Shown here piece after piece: positions 1 to 5,379 of a stretch of 5,379 bases of DNA. Within the stretch, counting starts at the first letter, position 1. Every line of letters begins with the position of its first letter. The notes under the pieces are model-generated. The model ran no database searches. It was not told the DNA's origin and saw nothing but the letters and a program-made list of their open reading frames with translations. Location: positions 1 to 5,379 of the forward strand of contig NZ_CALTWS010000182.1 in the NCBI RefSeq assembly GCF_943913055.1. Reading direction: 5' to 3'. The position numbers and the translations under genes are program-made. This DNA comes from an uncultured Brevundimonas sp. GTDB lineage: Bacteria; Pseudomonadota; Alphaproteobacteria; Caulobacterales; Caulobacteraceae.

Positions 1-76
1 CGACATTCCCTCGCAGGCCCAGCCGTCCTTCGCCGAGATGGAAGAGGCCCTGTCCGCCGCACCAGCGGCGGCGTGA
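1..76 (+). CDS. C-terminal end of an unidentified protein (partial)
   Basis: The frame beginning at base 2 is open from the window edge to a TGA at 74-76 and encodes the last 24 residues of a protein. The tail contains a short acidic stretch (F-A-E-M-E-E-A-L) that could be a helix end, and it finishes in an Ala/Pro run (S-A-A-P-A-A-A). Codons have strong G/C third positions like the neighbouring genes, which supports real coding. The fragment is too short to assign a family, and I do not recognise it. The next gene starts 111 bp downstream after a palindrome, so this gene probably ends its own transcription unit. Confidence 0.6.
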   Translation, partial: DIPSQAQPSFAEMEEALSAAPAAA

Positions 77-79
77 TCG

Positions 80-93
80 GCGTTCACGAACGC
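80..93. repeat. Perfect palindrome GCGTTC-AC-GAACGC after the upstream gene
   Basis: A 6-bp perfect inverted repeat with a 2-bp centre lies 4 bp after the upstream stop codon. As RNA it would form a 5-bp stem with a 4-nt loop. No clean U-run follows (only ATAATTT), so it is at best a weak terminator. A GATAAT hexamer begins 2 bp after it (96-101), so it could equally be an operator next to the promoter of the lipoprotein gene at 188. Both readings are inference. Confidence 0.35.
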
Positions 94-95
94 GT

Positions 96-187
96 GATAA
101 TTTCGCTTGCCTGATGGTCGGCCTTGGCGTTCACTCCCCGTCGCGGGGGCGTCTGATCCCGCATAACCTTCTGAAAGGCTAAACATC
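96..187 (+). promoter_or_regulatory. Putative promoter and leader of the first lipoprotein gene
   Basis: GATAAT at 96-101 is the only good -10-like hexamer in the gap. No convincing -35 sits 16-18 bp upstream, so the assignment is weak. If used, the leader would be about 80 nt. It contains a hairpin CCCCG-TCG-CGGGG (136-148) without a T-run and a direct repeat of GGCGTTCAC (79-87 and 126-134). The Shine-Dalgarno is probably AAAGG at 174-178, 9 bp before the ATG at 188. TTGGCG at 124-129 resembles a caulobacterial -35 element, but no partner -10 was found at 10-14 or 16-18 bp. Confidence 0.3.
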
Positions 188-466
188 ATGCGCATCACCG
201 CTCTGGTCGCCGCTTCGGTCGCCGCTCTGGCCTTGGCCGCCTGCACTCCCGCCGCCGAAGAGAAGACCGAAGCCGAAGCGACGCCAGCCGCCGACGCCAG
301 CATGGCCGCTGACGGTGCAGCTGCCACCGCGACCACGCCTACCGAAGCCGAGGCGGCAACCGCCCAAGCCAACCAGGACGCAATGGCTCCGGCTGCTGAC
401 GGCGCGATGGCTCCCGCCGCCGACGGCGCCATGGCCCCGGCCCCGGCTCCGGCCCCGGCTCAATAA
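188..466 (+). CDS. Small Ala/Pro-rich lipoprotein with C-terminal tandem repeats
   Basis: This encodes a 92-aa protein with a classic lipoprotein signal peptide: M-R-I-T, a hydrophobic Ala/Leu/Val segment at about residues 4-17, and a lipobox ending L-A-A-C with the lipidated Cys at 19. The residue after Cys is Thr, not Asp, so by the E. coli Lol rule it would go to the outer membrane. The mature part is low complexity: a charged Glu/Lys stretch (about 23-31), an Ala/Thr/Glu-rich middle, then three copies of (D)(G)A-M-A-P-A-A (bases 377-446) running into an Ala-Pro tail. It should be disordered and has no enzymatic motif. The ATG at 188 is chosen because it is preceded by AAAGG and begins directly with the signal peptide. 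It is monocistronic: an intrinsic terminator follows at 501-530. The function is unknown; a periplasmic spacer or wall-associated role is possible but only a guess. Confidence 0.85.
   Translation: MRITALVAASVAALALAACTPAAEEKTEAEATPAADASMAADGAAATATTPTEAEAATAQANQDAMAPAADGAMAPAADGAMAPAPAPAPAQ
377..463 (+). repeat. In-gene 24-bp tandem repeat (three copies) plus GCCCCG-type run
   Basis: Units lie at 377-397 (21 bp, lacking the Gly codon), 398-421 and 422-445, encoding D-(G)-A-M-A-P-A-A/P. Units 2 and 3 differ at 5 of 24 bases, mostly at third codon positions, so the repeat is old and conserved at protein level rather than freshly duplicated. It passes into alternating GCC/CCG codons encoding (A-P)n up to the penultimate residue. 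Confidence 0.8.
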
Positions 467-500
467 GCCGAGCGACATCGGTCTTTGGGCCGAACGGTTG

Positions 501-530
501 AAAGGGTCGTCCTCATGGGCGGCCCTTTTT
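501..530 (+). terminator. Rho-independent terminator after the first lipoprotein gene
   Basis: A 12-bp stem (501-512 pairing with 517-528, including two G-U wobbles in RNA) closes a 4-nt loop TCAT (513-516). The 3' arm runs straight into a T-run (TTTTT, 526-530). It lies 34 bp after the TAA at 464-466. This is the clearest terminator in the window and separates the first lipoprotein gene from the downstream lipoprotein-mnmC pair. Confidence 0.88.
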
Positions 531-553
531 CGTTGGACGAGGCCGCGGCCAGA

Positions 554-582
554 CGGTGCGACCGCACCGATTGTCTGATAGT
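554..582 (+). promoter_or_regulatory. Palindrome CGGTGC-GACC-GCACCG and GATAGT hexamer: putative promoter/operator
   Basis: Downstream of the terminator, a perfect 6-bp inverted repeat with 4-bp centre (554-569) precedes a -10-like GATAGT (577-582) by 7 bp. This is the only stretch that could hold the promoter of the lipoprotein-mnmC pair. A palindrome overlapping the -35 region would suit a dimeric regulator, but the same bases could form an RNA hairpin or be chance in GC-rich DNA. No canonical -35 is seen. Confidence 0.3.
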
Positions 583-619
583 CGTGGCGCTTGCCTTCCA
601 ACTGACAGAGACCCGATCC

Positions 620-958
620 ATGCGCCTGCCTCGCGCCGCCCTGTCCATGTCGCTGGTCGCAGTGCTGGCTATCGCCGCATGCAGCAAACCGGCCGAAAAG
701 GCCGCGACAGAGGATCATGCTGCCGAGAAGACAGACGGCGACCATGCCGAGGCACCGGCGGAGGAGATCGTCACCATGGAGCAGGCCGTCGCCGACGCCC
801 GCGCCGCCGCCGAAGCGCCTGCCGTCGCGACCCCCACCAGCACCGCACCTGCCACCGATGCGCCCGGTGCGGATGGTCACGATACGGCGGCGGACGATCA
901 CGCGGCCCCGGCCCCGGCAGCGCCTGCAGCCGCCGCTCCGCACACGTCGGGCCATTGA
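620..958 (+). CDS. Small His/Asp- and Ala-rich lipoprotein, first gene of a pair with mnmC
   Basis: This encodes 112 aa. The signal peptide runs M-R-L-P-R, then a hydrophobic stretch (about residues 6-20), ending in lipobox I-A-A-C with Cys at 21. Ser follows the Cys, so there is no Asp inner-membrane retention signal. The mature part is low complexity: an acidic segment with D-H pairs (about 30-50), a short predicted helix (M-E-Q-A-V-A-D-A-R-A-A-A-E, about 53-65), a Pro/Thr/Ala linker, another D/H segment and an Ala-Pro tail ending T-S-G-H. Six His residues, mostly next to Asp or Gly, are unusual for such a tail and could bind metal; that is inference. The start is the ATG at 620, directly at the signal peptide; the frame is open further upstream but that extension crosses the terminator. 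The Shine-Dalgarno is poor (purine-rich ACAGAGA around 605-611). The TGA overlaps the TTG start of mnmC. The charged segment just after the lipid Cys (K-P-A-E-K) resembles that of the lipoprotein at 188. Function unknown. Confidence 0.82.
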   Translation: MRLPRAALSMSLVAVLAIAACSKPAEKAATEDHAAEKTDGDHAEAPAEEIVTMEQAVADARAAAEAPAVATPTSTAPATDAPGADGHDTAADDHAAPAPAAPAAAAPHTSGH

Positions 959-2727
959 GCGACGACCGCTCGCCACGGCTGCTGTGGGCCGAGGACGGCT
1001 CGCCGCGCTCGGGCCGGTTCGATGACGTCTATTTCTCGAAACAGGATGGCCTGGCCGAGAGCCGGGCGGTCTTCCTGGGCGGATGCGGCCTGCCGGAGGC
1101 CTGGGCGGGGCGGCGGCATTTTACCGTGGCGGAACTCGGGTTCGGGACCGGGCTGAATATCGTGGCCCTGCTGGATCTTTGGCGACGCGAGCGTCCCGCC
1201 GGAGGTCATCTTCACATCTTCTCCGTCGAGGGCTTTCCGCTGAGCCGTGAGGAGGCCGCGCGCGCCCTCATGGCCTGGCCCGAGGTCGCGGAGATCACCG
1301 AGGCCCTGCTGGACCGCTGGCCGTCGGGCACGCCGGGGTTCCACCGGCTGGACCTAGAGCCATTCGGAGCCACACTGGACCTTGCTGTCGGGGATGTCGC
1401 ATGGGCCCTGAACCAGTGGTCGGGGCGGGCCGATGCCTGGTTCTTGGACGGGTTCGCGCCCTCGACCAATCCCGGAATGTGGTCGGACGCGGTGATGGAC
1501 GCCATCGCGGCACGGTCTGCGCCGGGAGCGCGGGTCGCCACCTTCACGGTCGCAGGAGCGGTTCGGCGCGGCCTGTCCGAGCGCGGCTTTCAGGTCGATA
1601 AAAGGCCCGGTCACGGCCGCAAGCGCGAGCGGCTTGAGGCGCGGCTGCCGGGCCAGATTACAGGGCAGCCAGTCCCGAGCGTGGCTGTCATCGGTGCGGG
1701 CATCGCGGGGGCTGCCCTGGCGCGCGCCTTCGCCGCCCTGGGTCATCGCGTGACCGTTGTCGAGGCCGAGGCGGCGGGCGCGGGCGGATCGGGCTTTCCT
1801 GCGGCCTTGGTCACACCGCGGCTGGACGCGGGCGATTCCGACATAGCCGCCCTGCATGCCCAGGCGCTGGAGCGGGCGAACTCTCTCTATGGGCAGGTCG
1901 AAGGTGCCGTGGTCGCACAGGGTGTCCTGCAACTGGAACAAATGCCGCGCGACGCGACGCGGTTTGGCAAGATCGCCGACCAGCCGATCTGGCCTGCGGA
2001 CACGATGACGGTGATGGATGCGACCGCCGCCTCGGCGCATTTGGGCGAAGACGTCCACGCCGGCGGCCTGATGATGGCCTCGGCTGTGGCGGTGCGGCCT
2101 GCGCCCGTCCTCGAGGCTTGGCTTGGGCAGGCCGAGCGCCTGACCACGACGATTGCCGGCATCCAGCGGACGGACAGGTGTTGGAGTCTTCTATCGGATA
2201 CAGGCGAGGTGATCCTGAAGGCCGACGTCGTCATCCTCGCCGCCGGTTGGGGCAATGCCGGACTGGCCCCCGACCTAGCCCTCGCCCCGGTTCGAGGACA
2301 GGCCGACTGGGTCGAGGACGACACCCTCGAGGTGCCCGCCGTGGCCTGGGGCGGCTATCGGGTGCCGACTGGGCGCGGTGTTCTGTTCGGCGCGACGCAC
2401 GATCGCGGGCGCACTGACACGGTCGCGTCAACGGAGGACACGGCTCGAAACCTCGCCACCCTCGCCGCGCGACTGCCCCACGGGCGCCAGGACTTGCGGG
2501 CGACGATCCACAGACGCGCCGCCGTCCGCGCCACGACGCCTGATCGCCTGCCGCTGGCCGGGCCAGCATCCGGAACAGAGGGGCTGTATGTGTTGGGCGG
2601 TCTGGGGTCGCGCGGTTTCTGCGTCGCGCCCCTACTGGCGGAACATATCGCGGCCTCCGTCACCGGCACGCCGTCTCCTCTCTCACAAGCTGTCGCAAAG
2701 CGAGTAGACCCCGGCCGCTCCACCTAG
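955..2727 (+). CDS. mnmC: Bifunctional tRNA wobble-uridine modification enzyme MnmC
   Basis: MnmC makes the last two steps of mnm5(s2)U34 synthesis in tRNA. The C-terminal FAD domain removes the carboxymethyl group of cmnm5U to give nm5U, and the N-terminal SAM domain methylates it to mnm5U. It acts in the cytosol after MnmE-MnmG. The product is 590 aa if started at TTG 955, against 668 aa in E. coli. Visible motifs, by residue: F-D-D-V-Y-F-S (22-28); V-F-L-G-G (39-43); SAM motif E-L-G-F-G-T-G-L-N (60-68); D-A-W-F-L-D-G-F-A-P (160-169); R-R-G-L (204-207) and G-R-K-R-E (221-225), all matching the E. coli order. A dinucleotide-binding motif G-A-G-I-A-G (247-252), then G-S-G-F-P (278-282) and G-L-G-S-R-G-F (549-555), mark the FAD half. 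TTG 955 is chosen because no in-frame ATG or GTG lies between it and the conserved block, and upstream this frame is only the shadow of the lipoprotein gene. The Shine-Dalgarno is weak, so translation is probably coupled to the lipoprotein gene, whose TGA overlaps it. Both domains look intact. Confidence 0.95.
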   Translation: MSDDRSPRLLWAEDGSPRSGRFDDVYFSKQDGLAESRAVFLGGCGLPEAWAGRRHFTVAELGFGTGLNIVALLDLWRRERPAGGHLHIFSVEGFPLSREEAARALMAWPEVAEITEALLDRWPSGTPGFHRLDLEPFGATLDLAVGDVAWALNQWSGRADAWFLDGFAPSTNPGMWSDAVMDAIAARSAPGARVATFTVAGAVRRGLSERGFQVDKRPGHGRKRERLEARLPGQITGQPVPSVAVIGAGIAGAALARAFAALGHRVTVVEAEAAGAGGSGFPAALVTPRLDAGDSDIAALHAQALERANSLYGQVEGAVVAQGVLQLEQMPRDATRFGKIADQPIWPADTMTVMDATAASAHLGEDVHAGGLMMASAVAVRPAPVLEAWLGQAERLTTTIAGIQRTDRCWSLLSDTGEVILKADVVILAAGWGNAGLAPDLALAPVRGQADWVEDDTLEVPAVAWGGYRVPTGRGVLFGATHDRGRTDTVASTEDTARNLATLAARLPHGRQDLRATIHRRAAVRATTPDRLPLAGPASGTEGLYVLGGLGSRGFCVAPLLAEHIAASVTGTPSPLSQAVAKRVDPGRST

Positions 2728-2735
2728 GTTATCGC

Positions 2736-2789
2736 TTGTCATGTCAATGAACACATGAGACGCTAATTTTGATCACATTATTTGGAGGG
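2736..2789 (+). promoter_or_regulatory. AT-rich promoter region and ribosome binding site of the third lipoprotein gene
   Basis: The 69-bp gap 2728-2796 is about 41 % G+C, far below the flanking genes. It contains TTGTCA (2736-2741) and GCTAAT (2762-2767), the latter close to the start of the Caulobacter -10 consensus GCTANAWC, but the spacing between them (20 bp) is too long for a standard pair. An inverted repeat TCATGT-N8-ACATGA (2739-2758) lies just upstream of GCTAAT and may be an operator. A strong Shine-Dalgarno GGAGGG (2784-2789) sits 7 bp before the ATG at 2797. Confidence 0.4.
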
Positions 2790-2796
2790 TGCCAGA

Positions 2797-3216
2797 ATGC
2801 GTGCGTTCATTACATTCGGACTACTTGCGGTGTCGCTTGCTGTCTCTTCATGCGCGCCAGTGGCGACCGGATCGGTTCAAACGGCATCGGCCTCCGGATC
2901 TCAGCGGCCATGTTTCTATGTCTCGCAGGTGAACAATTTCCGCCAAGGCAACACGAACGAGATTTACCTGAAGGTCGGTCGAAAGGATGTCTACCGCCTT
3001 GATTCAGGCGGGGGGTGCGATGACCTGAATTACGCCAACCGGCTGGTGATCCTGCCTGAGGCTCAGTCGCAGGTCGGCAGTCGGCTGTGCGAAGCGGATC
3101 GGGCGCGGCTGGTGGCACCGGGGCCTGTGACGTCGCCCGCTGCCTGCCGTGTGGTGATCAGCAAGCGCCTGACGGAACAGGCCGTCGAAGCCCTGCCCGC
3201 CGCATACAGACCCTAG
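2797..3216 (+). CDS. DUF6491-like periplasmic lipoprotein
   Basis: This encodes 139 aa. The signal peptide (M-R-A-F-I-T then hydrophobic residues 7-17) ends with lipobox V-S-S-C, Cys at 19; Ala follows, so outer-membrane sorting is expected. After a Ser/Ala/Thr linker (about 22-37) comes a compact folded domain with four cysteines (39, 74, 98, 117). It opens with P-C-F-Y-V, has a central G-G-G-C-D-D-L-N-Y-A segment and closes with C-R-V-V near the C-terminus. This layout fits my memory of DUF6491, small proteins common in Caulobacterales and Sphingomonadales; the family name could not be checked. The even cysteine count in a periplasmic protein suggests two disulfides. The ATG at 2797 is preferred over an in-frame TTG at 2782 because GGAGGG (2784-2789) is ideally spaced for it. 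The gene appears to have its own promoter and ends in a CTAG overlap with the convergent mutase gene. Function unknown. Confidence 0.82.
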   Translation: MRAFITFGLLAVSLAVSSCAPVATGSVQTASASGSQRPCFYVSQVNNFRQGNTNEIYLKVGRKDVYRLDSGGGCDDLNYANRLVILPEAQSQVGSRLCEADRARLVAPGPVTSPAACRVVISKRLTEQAVEALPAAYRP

Positions 3217-5357
3217 CCCTTCTGGGCGTAGCCGAGCCGCTGGTTCAGTTTTTCGATCAAGTCGATGGCCGTATCGGCGATGACCGAACCGGGCGGATAG
3301 ACGGCGGCGGCCCCCATATCGATCAGCGTCTGGACGTCGCCCGGGGGGATGACGCCACCGACGGTGATCATGATGTCGGGCCGCCCCAGCTTTTCCAGTT
3401 CGGCCTTCAGCTCGGGCACCAGGGTCAGATGACCGGCGGCTAGGGACGAGGCTCCCACCACATGGACGTTGTTGGCCACGGCGTCGCGTGCGGCCTCGGC
3501 GGGTGTCTGGAACAGGGGTCCGGCCACGGCCTCCAGCCCCAGGTCGCCATAGGCGGTGGCGACCACCTTCTGGCCCCGGTCGTGCCCATCCTGACCCAGT
3601 TTGGCGATCAGGATGCGGGGCGGCCCGCCGTCGTTCTCGACGAAGGCGGCGACCATGTCGCGGGCTCTGGATACCTTTGGATTGTTTCCTGCCTCCTTCG
3701 CATAGACACCCTGGACCGTCTGGACCCTGGCGACATGGCGACCGAAGGCAGCTTCCAGCGCATCGGAAATCTCGCCGACGGTGGCATGGGCCCGCGCGGC
3801 CTGAACCGACAGTTCCATCAGATTGGCCTTGCCTCGAGCGCCTTCGGTCAGGGCATTCAGCGCGGCCTGCGTCTTCGCCTCGTCGCGCTCGGCCCGCAGT
3901 TTCTGCAGCTTCTCGATCTGGCGCGCGCGGACCTCGGCATTGTCGACCTTCAGCATCGGAATGTCGTCGAGGGTGTCGTTCAGATAGCGGTTCACGCCCA
4001 CGACCGTCTGCTGGCCCGTGTCGATCCGCGCCTGGGTCTTTGCCGCCGACTCCTCGATCCGCAGCTTGGGGATGCCCGCCTCGATCGCCTTGGCCATACC
4101 GCCGAGATCACGCACCTCGGCCATGTGAGCGCGGGCGCGCTCGGCCAGTTCGTGGGTCAGGCGTTCGACATAGTAGCTGCCGCCCCAAGGGTCGATGACG
4201 CGGGTCAGCCCGGTCTCCATCTGCAGCAGGATCTGGGTATTTCGCGCGATCCGGGCCGAGAAATCCGTCGGCAGGGCCAAGGCCTCGTCCAGCGCATTGG
4301 TGTGCAGGCTCTGCGTCTGACCGCCCGCGGCCGCCATGGCCTCGACCATGGTGCGGGGCACATTGTTGAACACGTCCTGCGCCGCCAGCGACCAGCCCGA
4401 GGTCTGGCAGTGGGCGCGCAGGGACAGCGACCTCGGGTCGGTCGCGCCGAACTCGGCCTTCACCGCCTCGGCCCACAGCAGGCGGCCCGCTCGCATCTTG
4501 GCCACCTCCATGAAGTAGTTCATGCCGATGGCCCAGAAGAAGCTGAGACGCGGCGCGAACCGGTCCACCGCCATGCCCGCATCGACGCCGGCCCGGATGT
4601 ACTCCAGCCCGTCGGCCAGGGTGTAGGCCAGTTCGATGTCCGCAGACGCCCCCGCCTCCTGCATGTGATAGCCGGAGATGGAGATGGAGTTGAACTTGGG
4701 TGTCTCCTCGGCCGTCCAGGCGAAGATGTCGGCGATGATCCGCATCGAGGGGCCGGGCGGATAGATGTAGGTGTTCCGGACCATGAACTCCTTGAGCACA
4801 TCGTTCTGGATGGTGCCGGTCAGGGCCGCATGGGGCACGCCCTGCTCCTCCGCCGCCACGACATAGAGCGCCAGGATCGGCAAAACTGCGCCGTTCATCG
4901 TCATGGAGACCGACATCTGATCCAGCGGAATGCCGTCGAACAGGGTGCGCATGTCCAGGATGGAATCGATCGCCACGCCGGCCATGCCGACGTCGCCCGC
5001 CACGCGCGGATGGTCGCTGTCATAGCCCCTGTGCGTGGCCAGGTCGAAGGCGATGGACAGGCCCTTCTGACCCGCCGCCAGGTTGCGGCGATAGAAGGCG
5101 TTCGATGCCTCGGCGGTGGAGAAGCCTGCATACTGGCGGATCGTCCACGGGTTGCCCGCATACATGGTCGGATAGGGGCCACGGACATAAGGCGCGATGC
5201 CGGGCAGGCCATGGATGAAGTCCAGTCCTTCCACGGCGCTGGCATCGTAGGCCGTGGCGACGGTCAGCCCCTCGGGCGTGCGCCAGGCGTCGCGCTCCGG
5301 TCCGGTGCCCGTGGTCGAGGTGTCGAGAACGACGCGGGAAAAGTCGGGGAAGCTCAT
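3213..5357 (-). CDS. scpA: Methylmalonyl-CoA mutase (adenosylcobalamin-dependent, single-chain)
   Basis: The enzyme interconverts (R)-methylmalonyl-CoA and succinyl-CoA by a radical mechanism with adenosylcobalamin, feeding propionyl-CoA from odd-chain fatty acids, valine and isoleucine into the TCA cycle. The 714-aa length matches the single-gene type (E. coli Sbm/ScpA, rhizobial BhbA) and the catalytic large subunit of heterodimeric mutases. The N-terminal TIM barrel (about 30-540) holds P-W-T-I-R-Q-Y-A-G-F-S (70-80), T-I-Q-N-D (182-186) and I-S-G-Y-H-M-Q-E (227-234). By recalled alignment with the Propionibacterium enzyme, Tyr89, Arg207, Tyr243 and His244 correspond to Tyr76, Arg194, Tyr230 and His231. 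The C-terminal B12 domain (about 579-714) has D-G-H-D-R-G (590-595), with His592 as the cobalt ligand and Lys586 conserved, then G-A-S-S-L (635-639) and V-G-G-V-I-P-P (666-672). All expected key residues are present. The ATG at 5357 follows a strong Shine-Dalgarno. No small subunit is in the window; an upstream gene, if any, lies beyond the right edge. The stop overlaps that of the convergent lipoprotein gene. Confidence 0.97.
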   Translation of the reverse strand: MSFPDFSRVVLDTSTTGTGPERDAWRTPEGLTVATAYDASAVEGLDFIHGLPGIAPYVRGPYPTMYAGNPWTIRQYAGFSTAEASNAFYRRNLAAGQKGLSIAFDLATHRGYDSDHPRVAGDVGMAGVAIDSILDMRTLFDGIPLDQMSVSMTMNGAVLPILALYVVAAEEQGVPHAALTGTIQNDVLKEFMVRNTYIYPPGPSMRIIADIFAWTAEETPKFNSISISGYHMQEAGASADIELAYTLADGLEYIRAGVDAGMAVDRFAPRLSFFWAIGMNYFMEVAKMRAGRLLWAEAVKAEFGATDPRSLSLRAHCQTSGWSLAAQDVFNNVPRTMVEAMAAAGGQTQSLHTNALDEALALPTDFSARIARNTQILLQMETGLTRVIDPWGGSYYVERLTHELAERARAHMAEVRDLGGMAKAIEAGIPKLRIEESAAKTQARIDTGQQTVVGVNRYLNDTLDDIPMLKVDNAEVRARQIEKLQKLRAERDEAKTQAALNALTEGARGKANLMELSVQAARAHATVGEISDALEAAFGRHVARVQTVQGVYAKEAGNNPKVSRARDMVAAFVENDGGPPRILIAKLGQDGHDRGQKVVATAYGDLGLEAVAGPLFQTPAEAARDAVANNVHVVGASSLAAGHLTLVPELKAELEKLGRPDIMITVGGVIPPGDVQTLIDMGAAAVYPPGSVIADTAIDLIEKLNQRLGYAQKG
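3216..3253 (+). terminator. Candidate termination signals at the convergent gene junction
   Basis: Immediately at the overlapping stops, GCCC-TTCT-GGGC (3216-3227) forms a 4-bp stem readable from both strands, with no T-run on either side. A second hairpin, GAGCC-GCT-GGTTC (3234-3246, one G-U pair), is followed within 2 bases by TTTTT (3249-3253) on the + strand. It could therefore end the lipoprotein transcript inside the 3' end of the opposing mutase gene. The stem is short, so confidence is low. For the mutase transcript no T-rich terminator is visible downstream. Confidence 0.3.
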
Positions 5358-5364
5358 CGCGTCT

Positions 5365-5371
5365 CTCCCTC
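5365..5371 (-). promoter_or_regulatory. Ribosome binding site of the methylmalonyl-CoA mutase gene
   Basis: Read on the minus strand, GAGGGAG lies 7 bp upstream of the ATG at 5357 and fixes that start. Just upstream a TGA is visible in the remaining bases (…AGTTGAGGG…). It could be the stop codon of a closely spaced upstream gene, but too little sequence is left to tell. Confidence 0.8.
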
Positions 5372-5379
5372 AACTTGCG

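Noticed and set aside
136..148. Hairpin CCCCG-TCG-CGGGG as a terminator or riboswitch
   Set aside because: No T-run follows, the stem is 5 bp with a 3-nt loop, and there is no recognisable aptamer. Such G/C hairpins are expected by chance in this composition.
485..619. Upstream extension of the second lipoprotein frame to a TTG at 485
   Set aside because: It would run through the intrinsic terminator and bury the signal peptide 45 residues inside the protein. The ATG at 620 starts exactly at the signal peptide.
556..954. Upstream extension of the mnmC frame to 556
   Set aside because: This part is Arg-rich and overlaps the whole lipoprotein gene in another frame. MnmC homology starts only after about 955.
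179..976. 265-aa open frame on the minus strand opposite both small lipoproteins
   Set aside because: Its product is a Gly/Arg-rich string of the kind produced by reading Ala/Pro-rich GC-rich genes backwards. The + strand frames have signal peptides and lipoboxes, and the minus frame would also cross the terminator at 501-530.
3488..4198. 236-aa + strand open frame inside the mutase gene
   Set aside because: It is an Arg/Pro/Ser-rich antisense shadow of a highly conserved gene, with no domain and no ribosome binding site noted.
5358..5379. Cobalamin riboswitch ahead of the mutase gene
   Set aside because: Only 22 bp of upstream sequence is present, mostly ribosome binding site, so presence or absence cannot be judged.
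1..5379. A defence system, toxin-antitoxin pair, mobile element or other undescribed multi-gene system
   Set aside because: All sizeable genes are accounted for by MnmC, methylmalonyl-CoA mutase and three small lipoproteins. No transposase, terminal inverted repeats, CRISPR repeats or composition shift beyond one promoter gap was seen.

Overview
The window is GC-rich (clearly above 60 % by eye) chromosomal DNA from what is most likely an alphaproteobacterium of the Caulobacterales, with Brevundimonas or a close relative as the best guess. That placement is an inference from codon use, the style of the MnmC and methylmalonyl-CoA mutase proteins and the small DUF6491-like lipoprotein; no rRNA or other taxonomic marker is present. 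No IS element, phage gene, CRISPR array, tRNA or rRNA is visible, and gene composition is uniform. It reads as ordinary core or near-core chromosome.

Layout from left to right: (1) the last 24 codons of an unidentified + strand gene (1-76); (2) a gap with a palindrome and a hairpin, then a 92-aa Ala/Pro-rich lipoprotein (188-466) closed by a convincing intrinsic terminator (501-530); (3) a second small, His/Asp-containing lipoprotein (620-958) whose stop codon overlaps the TTG start of mnmC (955-2727), so the two probably form a translationally coupled pair; (4) an AT-rich 69-bp promoter gap and a third lipoprotein with a DUF6491-like, four-cysteine body (2797-3216); (5) on the opposite strand, a complete 714-aa methylmalonyl-CoA mutase (5357-3213), whose stop codon shares the palindrome CTAG with that of the third lipoprotein.

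Functionally the genes are a mix: MnmC finishes the mnm5(s2)U34 wobble modification of tRNAs, the mutase interconverts methylmalonyl-CoA and succinyl-CoA for propionate or odd-chain catabolism, and three lipoproteins of unknown role are predicted to sit in the envelope. Nothing links them into one pathway. I did not find a convincing undescribed system. The most interesting points are the repeated promoter-proximal palindromes ahead of all three lipoprotein genes, the lipoprotein-mnmC start/stop overlap, and the convergent CTAG stop overlap with a possible terminator buried inside the opposing gene.
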